DNA from: Desulfobacteraceae bacterium UBA2230
Lineage (GTDB): Bacteria; Desulfobacterota; Desulfobacteria; Desulfobacterales; Desulfosarcinaceae
Direction: 5' to 3'
Assembly (NCBI GenBank): GCA_002348005.1
Contig: DDYQ01000250.1
Coordinates: 1-5,795, forward strand
DNA length: 5,795 nucleotides
Of the stretch, positions 1-5,538 are shown piece by piece. Each line of letters starts with the position of its first letter. Position 1 is the first letter of the stretch. A model generated the notes under the pieces. That model saw nothing but the letters and a program-made list of their open reading frames with translations, had not been told where the DNA came from and did not search any database. A program made the position numbers and the translations under genes.

Positions 1-2
1 TC

Positions 3-572
3 CGCAACGCGCTGATCGTCAGCGGTCCGGCGGTCAATCGGCCCAAGGGCAGTATCAATCACGGGCTGTTGCACGTGGCCGACATCATGCCGACACTGCT
101 CGACGTCGCCGGTGCGAGCTATCCGAAGACTTACAAGGGGCGCGAACTGGCCCCGCTGACCGGCAAGTCATGGGGTCCGTTGCTGGCCGGACAGACGGAC
201 GCCGTGCGGACCGATCAGGACTATCTGGCGTGGGAAATATTCGGCAACCGCGCGGTTCGGCAGGGCGACTGGAAATTGCGGTGGCAATTCAAGCCCTACG
301 GCAAGGGCGACTGGGAACTGTTCAATGTCGCCAAGGATCCGGCCGAGCGCGAGGATGTCGCCGCCCAGAATCCCGAAAAGGTGAAGGCCTTAACGGCGCT
401 GTGGGACGACTATGTCGCGGCCAACAACGTGATCCTGCCGAGTCGCTCGATGTTCGAGACCCTGGAAGACCAGCTGCCGATGCGGGTCCCGGTCGAGTCG
501 GGCTATCCGCCGCTGATCTACAAGCGGCAGTTTGTACCCCCCAAAGAGATGGTGGCAGACCCAAAGCCCTGA
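3..572 (+). CDS. Sulfatase (arylsulfatase family), C-terminal part, 5' end cut by the window
   Basis: This is an open frame of 189 codons entering from the left edge and ending at TGA 570-572. It encodes the C-terminal part of an alkaline-phosphatase-superfamily sulfatase, an enzyme class that hydrolyses sulfate esters using a formylglycine residue. Seen here: an early RNALIVSGPAVNRPKGSI stretch, then NHGLLHVADIMPTLLDVAGA, the conserved segment near the end of the sulfatase domain. After it comes the C-terminal subdomain with AVRQGDWKLRW and ELFNVAKDPAEREDVA, typical of arylsulfatases. The catalytic C/S-x-P-x-R motif and any signal peptide lie upstream of the window, so substrate and cellular location cannot be read. 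An internal TTG at 69 is not a credible start because homologous sequence continues upstream of it. The next gene on this strand, 79 bases on, encodes an outer-membrane channel. The family call is secure; the specific substrate is unknown. Confidence 0.9.
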   Translation, partial: RNALIVSGPAVNRPKGSINHGLLHVADIMPTLLDVAGASYPKTYKGRELAPLTGKSWGPLLAGQTDAVRTDQDYLAWEIFGNRAVRQGDWKLRWQFKPYGKGDWELFNVAKDPAEREDVAAQNPEKVKALTALWDDYVAANNVILPSRSMFETLEDQLPMRVPVESGYPPLIYKRQFVPPKEMVADPKP

Positions 573-651
573 ACAGGTCGATCCACCATTTGACTTTGAC
601 CGTTCCCCGCGGCTTGACGCAGGGGAGATTCATCAAAAAGGATTGATACCC

Positions 652-1653
652 ATGAGAATTGATAGAGGCCACATGAAACCGGGTACATGGTTGGGGGTGA
701 TCGTCGCAATGATGTTCGTCGTCGGCACGCTCTGCCCGTCGCAGGTCCAGGCTCAGGCCCCGGCGCGTTTCTATTGGAAGACGCTGTCGGGCGCCAATGC
801 GGTACCGCTCATCTTCGAGTCGCTGAGCGGCAACACCAATCCGTTCGATCCTGCCCATAACGTATCGGCGGACGCGGATATCGATGCCACCGTGGCCCTG
901 ATGGGATATGCGAAATTTTTTCCGCTGTTCGATCGTGCGGCCATGGCTGCGGTCCTTCTGCCCATGGGCAGAATCTCGGGCGATGGCACGGTGGCCGGCA
1001 GGGCGTTCAGCCAGTCGGTCAACGGGTTCGGCGACCCGATGCTCGAGTTCGTTGTCAATGTCATCGGCCCGCCGGCGCAAATGAATATCCCCGACGCCCT
1101 GCGCTATGCGCCGGGCTTTTCGGTCGACCTGCTCGCCGACCTGGCGCTGCCGATTGGCGAGTATGATGACGACCAGGCCCTCAATATCGGGCAGAACCGC
1201 TGGTACGGGCGCCTGGGCATACCCATCATCCTGCAGCTCGGCCCCTGGGTGCCGGGCCGGCGCACGACCCTGGAATTCCTGCCCGCCGTGTGGTTGTTCG
1301 GAGACAACGACGACTATGTCGGGCAGACGCTGGAAACCGATCCCATGTTCCAGATCGACGCGCACCTGACGCGCGACTTGACCGAACACTTCTGGGCGTC
1401 GCTTGACGGCGCCTGGTACAGCGGCGGGAAAGCGACTATCAACGGCGTCTCCGGGGAGAAGCTCGACAACCTCGGACTCGGACTCACCCTTGGATATCAG
1501 ATCAACGACAACCTGAACCTCACGGTCGGCTACAAGTCGACCCTAAACGACGATGATCCCGATGACCTGCGCATGGACATGTTCATGGTCTCGTTCGTGT
1601 ATGGTTGGCACAACCTCCTGGAAGGCTCGCGACGGCTGAAGGACGAAAAGTAG
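652..1653 (+). CDS. Outer-membrane beta-barrel protein, MetA-pathway-of-phenol-degradation transporter family
   Basis: The 333-residue product has a clear Sec signal peptide: charged start (MRIDRGHMK), hydrophobic core at about residues 13-27, and a likely cleavage at VQA/QA or AQA/PA near residues 34-36. The mature part has alternating polar and hydrophobic strands, Asp/Asn-Gly turns, and strand-like repeats near the end (LDNLGLGLTLGYQI, NLNLTVGYKS, MFMVSFVYGW). This matches the family annotated as transporter / MetA pathway of phenol degradation, outer-membrane barrels often linked to uptake of hydrophobic or aromatic compounds. ATG 652 is chosen because AAGGA sits 9 bases upstream. ATG 673 (M8), preceded by GAGG, is a credible alternative that keeps the signal peptide. 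The frame is open upstream to TTG 532, but that reading would overlap the sulfatase and bury the signal peptide. The position directly behind a sulfatase gene suggests co-transcription, but the transported substrate is inference. Confidence 0.82.
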   Translation: MRIDRGHMKPGTWLGVIVAMMFVVGTLCPSQVQAQAPARFYWKTLSGANAVPLIFESLSGNTNPFDPAHNVSADADIDATVALMGYAKFFPLFDRAAMAAVLLPMGRISGDGTVAGRAFSQSVNGFGDPMLEFVVNVIGPPAQMNIPDALRYAPGFSVDLLADLALPIGEYDDDQALNIGQNRWYGRLGIPIILQLGPWVPGRRTTLEFLPAVWLFGDNDDYVGQTLETDPMFQIDAHLTRDLTEHFWASLDGAWYSGGKATINGVSGEKLDNLGLGLTLGYQINDNLNLTVGYKSTLNDDDPDDLRMDMFMVSFVYGWHNLLEGSRRLKDEK

Positions 1654-1737
1654 AGTAATCATGCCGAAGGGGCACTTGGAACACCATTGCAGTTCAAGCG
1701 ACGACGATTCCAGTAGAGTTATGATCAGAAGCTGAGT

Positions 1738-1922
1738 TTGAAGAATTTAGGCGACGATCCTTTTTTCTTCAATTCCATTGACAAACTTTACTCCTCTTAC
1801 AGCTTCGCCAGGCGTGGGCTCGACCCGAACGTCTGGTTGCAGAGTGTCGAGCAGGTGGCGGCCGAGAAGATCAAGGTGGCGGAAAGCAGAAGCCTGTCAA
1901 CGTGCAGGTCAATTATTGCGCG
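1738..1922 (+). pseudogene. Decayed C-terminal fragment resembling an MltF-like lytic transglycosylase
   Basis: One frame reads FARRGLDPNVWLQSVEQVAAEKI (about 1801-1872). It resembles the segment GLDPNxWFxNVExxAAxxI that precedes the final helix of MltF-like membrane-bound lytic transglycosylases, which cleave peptidoglycan. In intact members the next residues are roughly GRETVxYVxNIxKYY. Here that frame continues with unrelated sequence. A different frame from 1881 reads GKQKPVNVQVNY, which resembles the missing part, so a frameshift near 1873-1881 is likely. There is no start codon with a ribosome binding site, no catalytic transglycosylase domain, and the upstream residues do not match the family. 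The right end runs into the 3' end of the antisense phosphodiesterase gene. The family match is from memory of the motif. A chance resemblance is possible. Confidence 0.4.
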
Positions 1923-2725
1923 GCGACCTGGCGCTGGGCGTTTATAATCGATTGCAGCTCAGCGGCCTGATGGGTGAATATCCAGTCGATGCCGCGGTTT
2001 AATTCGCGGAACAGGCAGTTGCGCGACATGGCATAACCGGTGCCGACGCACTGACCGTGGCGGCGGTGCTTGCGCACCATGGCCTGGGGCATGAACAGGT
2101 AGTGCGCGCAGATGCCGCCCCAGCCGTTGCGCACGACCCACTGGCTGTGGGTGCCGGCCCAGTAGTACGCCACGGCCACAAAGGCTTCGGGCGGCGCGAT
2201 GGCGAATGGCACGAGGGTCTGAGGCGACAACGCCAGCAGGTGGAAGTCGCGTCCGGGCTCGAGAACCCCCAGGGTTTCTTTCAGGATCGTCCGCTGGCGC
2301 CGGATGTCGCGGAAGGGCTGCCGTTTGAGTTCGATCATCAAATGCAGGCGGCCGCCAAAGCGCTCCACGACCGTGGCGAGGGTCGGGATATCCGGAAAGC
2401 GCGCCTGCAGCTCGGCCAGCGTCAGCCCATCCAGGCGCTGCTCCGCGCCGTACAAGCGCCGCAGGTCCGGATCGTGAAAGACGACCGGAACGACATCGGC
2501 CGTCCAGCGCACATCCAGCTCGATGCCCCAGACGCCCGCCGCTTCGGCCATCTCGAAAGCCGCCAGGGTATTTTCGATCACCGCTTGATTGTCATGCTCG
2601 CCGCGGTGGGCGATGAGCCTGCATTTGGACAGGCGCTCGGCCGAGGGCAGCGTGCGGGGCCAGAACGTGCATACCGTATCGGCCATGGCTTGCAGATGGG
2701 TTTCAATTCTAGGGTGCAATTTCAT
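1913..2725 (-). CDS. Glycerophosphodiester phosphodiesterase family protein
   Basis: The 270-residue product has the GDPD TIM-barrel signature: LIAHRGEHDN with His40-Arg41, Glu51-Asn52-Thr, GIELDVRWT with metal ligands Glu69 and Asp71, VVFHDP with His84-Asp85, and IELK with Glu132 and Lys134. The two histidines and the acidic residues match the catalytic pair and divalent-metal site of the family. These enzymes cut glycerophosphodiesters to glycerol-3-phosphate plus an alcohol. The C-terminal RGIDWIFTHQAAEL corresponds to the usual closing strand (GVDGIITDxP). No signal peptide is evident, so a cytoplasmic location is likely. A 35-residue N-terminal stretch precedes the first barrel strand. 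The ATG at 2723-2725 lies 8 bases after the stop of the universal stress gene, with GCGGAA as a weak ribosome site, so the two are probably one transcript with this gene second. The true substrate could be another phosphodiester. Confidence 0.9.
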   Translation of the reverse strand: MKLHPRIETHLQAMADTVCTFWPRTLPSAERLSKCRLIAHRGEHDNQAVIENTLAAFEMAEAAGVWGIELDVRWTADVVPVVFHDPDLRRLYGAEQRLDGLTLAELQARFPDIPTLATVVERFGGRLHLMIELKRQPFRDIRRQRTILKETLGVLEPGRDFHLLALSPQTLVPFAIAPPEAFVAVAYYWAGTHSQWVVRNGWGGICAHYLFMPQAMVRKHRRHGQCVGTGYAMSRNCLFRELNRGIDWIFTHQAAELQSIINAQRQVAAQ

Positions 2726-2733
2726 TTCCGCTT

Positions 2734-3204
2734 TTAACTGACCACGAGCACCGAAATCTCCTGAGCACCGTTGAATACTTTCTGTGAAATGCTGCCCAGA
2801 AAGAAATCCTTTACGCCCGACAGGCCGTGGCGGCCGATCACGATCATGTCATAGCCCTTCCGGGATTCCTTCAAGATATCCTGCGCAACGCCCCTATCCC
2901 TGTCCTGGATCACTATCCTGACCCGTTCGGCTGAAAAGCCGGCCGTGATCAACTCTTCCCTGGCGTGGCGCAGGGCCAGGTTCACCAGTTCGCGCTTTTT
3001 GTCTTCCAGGGCGCAGAACTGGCTCTGGTGGGACTTGAACAAAGGGGTCAGCTCAGGGCTTTCAAGGCCGCACAGTGTTGAGGTGTCAAGCATTACGTTG
3101 AACAAGGTAATGTCGTTGTCCGGAGAGAAAACGCGTGCCACGAAGCGGACCGCCTGCAGGGCGTTGGGCGACTCGTCCGCCGCGATCAGGATTCTTTGCG
3201 CCAT
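2734..3204 (-). CDS. Universal stress protein (UspA family), ATP-binding type
   Basis: The 156-residue, single-domain cytoplasmic protein has the usual family length. It begins QRILIAADESPNALQAVRF, the first strand with Asp10 followed by the first helix. It ends with DMIVIGRHGLSGVKDFFLGS then a final VLVV strand. The nucleotide-binding motif G-2x-G-9x-G-S is intact (Gly124, Gly127, Gly137, Ser138), so ATP binding is expected. Start choice: an AGGAG at 3212-3216 (- strand) is 7 bases from ATG 3204 but only 1 base from ATG 3210, so the downstream ATG is preferred. The frame extends to TTG 3243 without support. It is first in a probable two-gene unit with the phosphodiesterase, and a weak promoter candidate lies upstream. 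Universal stress proteins are commonly induced by starvation or stress; nothing here identifies the signal. The product has two Cys residues (45 and 64) of unknown relevance. Confidence 0.93.
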   Translation of the reverse strand: MAQRILIAADESPNALQAVRFVARVFSPDNDITLFNVMLDTSTLCGLESPELTPLFKSHQSQFCALEDKKRELVNLALRHAREELITAGFSAERVRIVIQDRDRGVAQDILKESRKGYDMIVIGRHGLSGVKDFFLGSISQKVFNGAQEISVLVVS

Positions 3205-3249
3205 GGTCATTCTCCTGTTATTCGGTACTGCTGCGGGATTCAATATGGC

Positions 3250-3279
3250 ATACTATGATGCTGGTTTCCCAAAAGTCCA
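3250..3279 (-). promoter_or_regulatory. Weak sigma-70-like promoter candidate for the stress-protein/phosphodiesterase unit
   Basis: Read on the - strand, TGGACT (3279-3274) and TAGTAT (3255-3250) are separated by 18 bases. Each matches the sigma-70 consensus at 4 of 6 positions, and the -10 box lies about 45 bases before the chosen start. The region is also more AT-rich than its surroundings. The match is weak and could be chance. No convincing promoter for the + strand fusion gene was found in this divergent gap, although TATGAT at 3254-3259 on the + strand is a lone -10-like hexamer. Confidence 0.25.
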
Positions 3280-3383
3280 CAAATGTATGGACCCTGCATG
3301 CCTGTTGCGCTATGAGGCCTTTAATCGGCCGGGCAGTAGACGACCGAAGACCGAAGGAGTGAGGGCAGGCTTTGCAGAACGAT

Positions 3384-4997
3384 ATGGTGCAGGGATATCG
3401 GATCAGGGTGGTGCTGTTTGATTTTGACGGCACCCTGACCCGACCGGGCGCACTCGATTTCGGCGCGATCCGCACGGCGTTGGCATGCCCCCCCGACACC
3501 CCGATTCTGGAATTCATCCACAATATTCCCGACTCCTCCGCGCGCCGGGATGCCCGGCGGCGGCTGGATGCGTTCGAGACCGCCGGTGCGGCCGATTCCC
3601 AACCCAATGCAGGTGCCGAGGAACTGGTGGTCTGGCTTCGGCGCAGGGGCGTGCGCACCGGCATTCTGACGCGCAACAGCCGGGCTTCGGTGCAGCGTGC
3701 ACTGGGCAATTTCGCTCAAATCGGGCCCCAGGATTTCGATCTGATTTTAACCCGCGACGACCCGCCGGCCCCCAAACCCAGCGGGGATGGTGTGCGATTT
3801 GCGGCCGACCATTTTCAGGTCCCGCCGCGGGAGTTGTTGGTGGTGGGCGATTTCTGGTTCGACACCCAGGCCGGCCGCGACGCCGGCGCCCTGACGGCCC
3901 TGCTCGACCCGCTGGACGATCCGCGGCTTGAAAAGACCGAGAGCGATTTCCGCATCAAGGACCTGGGCGAACTCAAAACCGTGGTGCGTGCAGGCCTGCC
4001 GCTTGCGGCGGGCAAATTGCCCAACGACATCCTGCAGCGCTATCTCAGTCAGTTTCACTTCGAAGATCCCTCCGTGCTGATCAACCCGGGGGTCGGCGAA
4101 GATATTGCGGCGGTGCAGATGGCCGAGGGCGACGTGCTGATCCTCAAATCCGATCCGATTACCTTCGCCACGGATGCCATCGGCCGTTACGCCGTGCTGG
4201 TCAATGCCAATGACATTGCCACGGCCGGCGCCGAACCGCGCTGGTTCCTGACCACCCTTTTACTGCCCTGCGGGATTACGCCCTCCCAGGTGCGCAGCAT
4301 CATGCAGGACCTTGCCGACCATTGCGGCCGCTGGGGCATCACCCTGTGCGGCGGCCATACCGAAATCACCGATGCCGTTCGCAGACCTCTGGTGGTCGGC
4401 ATGATGGCCGGTTCGGTCCGGCGCCGGGACCTGATCGATAAAAAGCAGATGCGCTCCGGCGATGCGGTCCTGTTGACCAAATCCGTGGCCGTGGAGGGCA
4501 CGGCCATCATCGTGCGCGAGTTCGAAGCACGCCTGCGGGAATTGGGCCTGACCGCTGACGAGATCGACCAGGGACGCGCTTACCTGGATCACATCGGCAT
4601 TCTGACCGAAGCGCGCCTGGCCGCCCGCGATCATCTGGCGACGGCCATGCACGACGTCACCGAGGGCGGTCTGGCCACGGCCCTTGCGGAGCTGAGCACC
4701 GCCGGCGGGCGCCGCATCGTCGTGGATATGGAAAAGATCCCCGTGTTCGATTTGACCCGTAAAATCTGCAGTCGCCTGGGCTTGGACCCGCTGGGCTTGA
4801 TCGGTTCGGGCAGCCTGCTGATCTGCTGCCCGCCCGACGCGAGCAAACGGCTCATCGCGCGGTTGAACGAAGCCGGCATCGCGGCTGCGCAAATCGGCCG
4901 GGTGGCGGAGGAAGGCGCCGGCGTAGACGCATACCGGCACGGTGTCCGCGCTGCGTGGCCGCACTTCGGAGCGGACGAGATCACCAGGCTTTTCTGA
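3384..4997 (+). CDS. HAD-family phosphatase fused to an AIR synthase/HypE-like domain
   Basis: The 537-residue product has two domains. Residues 1 to about 205 are a HAD hydrolase with nucleophile motif DFDGTL (Asp13, Asp15), motif II Thr96 in GILTRN, motif III Lys131 in PKPSGDG, and motif IV GDFWFD (Asp156, Asp160). A small helical cap lies between motifs I and II. From about residue 211 follows an AIR synthase-related (PurM superfamily) domain: GVGEDIAAV (236-244), SDPIT, NANDIATAGAEP (274-285), GGHTEIT (323-329) and HDVTEGG (423-429). This family binds ATP and activates amide or thiocarbamate oxygens. It is closest in style to HypE-like proteins but lacks HypE's C-terminal PRxC, ending ITRLF, and it lacks SelD features. 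The specific reaction is unknown. Start: ATG 3384 lacks a good ribosome site; TTG 3372, with GAGG 7 bases upstream, is a real alternative adding four residues. The selenoprotein gene follows 78 bases later. Confidence 0.88.
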   Translation: MVQGYRIRVVLFDFDGTLTRPGALDFGAIRTALACPPDTPILEFIHNIPDSSARRDARRRLDAFETAGAADSQPNAGAEELVVWLRRRGVRTGILTRNSRASVQRALGNFAQIGPQDFDLILTRDDPPAPKPSGDGVRFAADHFQVPPRELLVVGDFWFDTQAGRDAGALTALLDPLDDPRLEKTESDFRIKDLGELKTVVRAGLPLAAGKLPNDILQRYLSQFHFEDPSVLINPGVGEDIAAVQMAEGDVLILKSDPITFATDAIGRYAVLVNANDIATAGAEPRWFLTTLLLPCGITPSQVRSIMQDLADHCGRWGITLCGGHTEITDAVRRPLVVGMMAGSVRRRDLIDKKQMRSGDAVLLTKSVAVEGTAIIVREFEARLRELGLTADEIDQGRAYLDHIGILTEARLAARDHLATAMHDVTEGGLATALAELSTAGGRRIVVDMEKIPVFDLTRKICSRLGLDPLGLIGSGSLLICCPPDASKRLIARLNEAGIAAAQIGRVAEEGAGVDAYRHGVRAAWPHFGADEITRLF

Positions 4998-5001
4998 GCC
5001 G

Positions 5002-5030
5002 GCCGCACGACATGCCGGATCGGATGCGGC
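5002..5030 (+). repeat. Small inverted repeat after the fusion gene
   Basis: GCCGCA (5002-5007) and TGCGGC (5025-5030) are perfect 6-base arms around a 17-base loop. The loop itself contains a CCG-GAT-CGG mini-hairpin. The structure begins 4 bases after the fusion gene's stop and is followed by CCCTTTC rather than a T run. It may be a weak terminator, an mRNA-processing structure, or chance in GC-rich DNA. If it does not terminate, the fusion and selenoprotein genes can share a transcript. Confidence 0.25.
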
Positions 5031-5075
5031 GCACCCTTTCAACGGATCTAAAACAAGATGACCGAGGATGTAACC

Positions 5076-5288
5076 ATGGCAGCTCAGATCATCATTTACG
5101 GAAAGGCCGGGTGACCTTACACAAACCGGGCCCGGGCGGCATTTGAAACGCATGACTATTACGATGTCAAACAGGATTCGCTGAGGCTCGCTGAAATGCT
5201 CACCCTTTCAAAAGGCCAGCGCAAGGTGCCGGTCATTGTGGAGGGTGGGAAAGTGACCGTGGGGTACGGCGGGTCGTGAGCGATATGA
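5076..5288 (+). CDS. Glutaredoxin-like selenoprotein with one, probably two, in-frame UGA (Sec) codons (Uxx-star type)
   Basis: Reading TGA 5112-5114 as selenocysteine gives a continuous thioredoxin-fold protein. It has strand QIIIYGK, active site Sec13-Pro-Tyr-Thr (where glutaredoxins have CPYx), then helix RARAAFE, a YYDV strand, KVPVIV with cis-Pro52, and glycine-rich VTVGYGGS. The frame then meets TGA 5277-5279, Ala, Ile and TGA 5286-5288. If the second TGA is also Sec, the protein has 70 residues and ends Sec68-Ala-Ile. That fits the family I recall as Uxx-star glutaredoxin-like (seleno)proteins, whose name I take to mean Sec-x-x-stop. Otherwise it ends at 5279 with 67 residues. The product has no Cys at all, so Sec68 would be the only possible partner for Sec13. 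Start: ATG 5076 has GAGG 8 bases upstream; in-frame ATG 5058 has a poorer site. The likely role is a cytoplasmic thiol/selenol redox protein; partners are unknown. Confidence 0.8.
5122..5145 (+). promoter_or_regulatory. Candidate bacterial SECIS hairpin for the first UGA
   Basis: Downstream of TGA 5112-5114, CAAA (5122-5125) pairs with TTTG (5142-5145) and CCG (5126-5128) pairs with CGG (5137-5139). A two-base bulge (CA, 5140-5141) sits on the 3' side, and the apical loop GGCCCGGG starts with G. Fourteen bases lie between the UGA and the loop, just under the roughly 16-37 usually quoted for bacterial SECIS elements. Alternative pairings exist within the palindrome CCGGGCCCGG (5126-5135), also with a G-first loop. 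The element lies inside the coding region, as bacterial SECIS elements do. Confidence 0.45.
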
Positions 5289-5310
5289 ATCGGCCGGGCC
5301 GGCCGATTTT
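5288..5310 (+). promoter_or_regulatory. Strong hairpin after the second UGA: candidate SECIS and/or terminator
   Basis: AATCGGCC (5288-5295) and GGCCGATT (5301-5308) form a perfect 8-bp stem with loop GGGCC, and a short T run (5307-5310) follows. It can be read in two ways. Relative to TGA 5277-5279 the G-first apical loop lies 16 bases downstream, fitting the bacterial SECIS spacing rule. It also looks like a modest Rho-independent terminator for the selenoprotein transcript, although the T tract is only four bases. The stem begins on the last base of the TGA 5286-5288. Both roles could coexist. Confidence 0.6.
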
Positions 5311-5538
5311 ATAGTACCGTTCTGATCAACCCGCAGGGTGCCAGGGGGAAGTACGGCGTGCGGCCTGCGAGGGATCTGGCGCCGTGGGACCGTCCCGCCG
5401 ACGATCCAACCGGTCGTCAGTTGGCCCGACGCGCTTCAAAACGGTGGGGCGGACGGTGCCTTATTTGACAGTCATTGCCGGGATGGCCAGGTTCTTCAGA
5501 TAGCAGGAGAGAGCGCTGGGAATCAGGAGGTGATCACG
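5289..5538. other. Intergenic stretch with no recognised gene
   Basis: All three + frames give low-complexity or unrelated translations with no recognisable motif, and no start codon with a ribosome site before 5539. Seen within it: two overlapping small inverted repeats, GACGA/TCGTC (5400-5404 with 5414-5418) and CCAAC/GTTGG (5406-5410 with 5420-5424), which could be mutually exclusive hairpins. There is also an exact TTGACA at 5465-5470 without a good -10 box at 16-18 bases. I see no tRNA or repeat array here. Confidence 0.4.
5525..5530 (+). promoter_or_regulatory. Near-perfect ribosome binding site for the small downstream gene
   Basis: AGGAGG at 5525-5530, continuing as AGGAGGTGATC, is a nearly full-length complement to the 3' end of 16S rRNA. 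It sits 8 bases before ATG 5539. It is the strongest ribosome site in the window and decides the start of the 53-residue gene against the longer open frame, which begins at 5338 with a non-ATG codon. Confidence 0.85.

Noticed and set aside
322..1389. Long - strand open frame (355 codons) opposite the sulfatase and outer-membrane genes
   Set aside because: It is Arg/His/Gly-rich with no recognisable motif, antisense to two well-supported genes, and has no ribosome site; a typical GC-rich shadow frame.
1676..1691. Possible sigma-54 promoter (TGGAACACCATTGCA)
   Set aside because: The spacing between GG and GC is 9 bases instead of the required 10, and no intact gene follows on that strand.
1738..1772. 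8-bp inverted repeat TTGAAGAA / TTCTTCAA near a T run, considered as a terminator
   Set aside because: The stem is AT-rich with a 19-base loop and the T run is inside the structure, so it does not resemble an intrinsic terminator.
1778..1806. Exact TTGACA -35 box in the AT-rich patch after the outer-membrane gene
   Set aside because: No -10-like hexamer at 16-18 bases and no intact + strand gene downstream.
2057..2737. + strand open frame of 226 codons opposite the phosphodiesterase
   Set aside because: The - strand frame carries all the GDPD catalytic motifs; this frame has none.
3323..3334. 12-base direct repeat AATCGGCCGGGC shared with 5288-5299, flanking the fusion plus selenoprotein genes
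   Set aside because: About one such 12-base match is expected by chance in a window of this size, more in GC-rich DNA, and the second copy is explained by the hairpin.
3384..4997. Reading the fusion gene as selD or hypE
   Set aside because: It lacks the SelD N-terminal catalytic Cys/Sec region and the HypE C-terminal PRxC tail.
4260..5153. Long - strand open frame (297 codons) opposite the AIRS domain
   Set aside because: It lies antisense to conserved AIRS motifs and the selenoprotein start, with low-complexity composition; a shadow frame.
5338..5538. N-terminal extension of the small gene up to 5338
   Set aside because: The upstream codons show no coding character, the start would be non-ATG without a ribosome site, and AGGAGGTGATC precisely positions ATG 5539.
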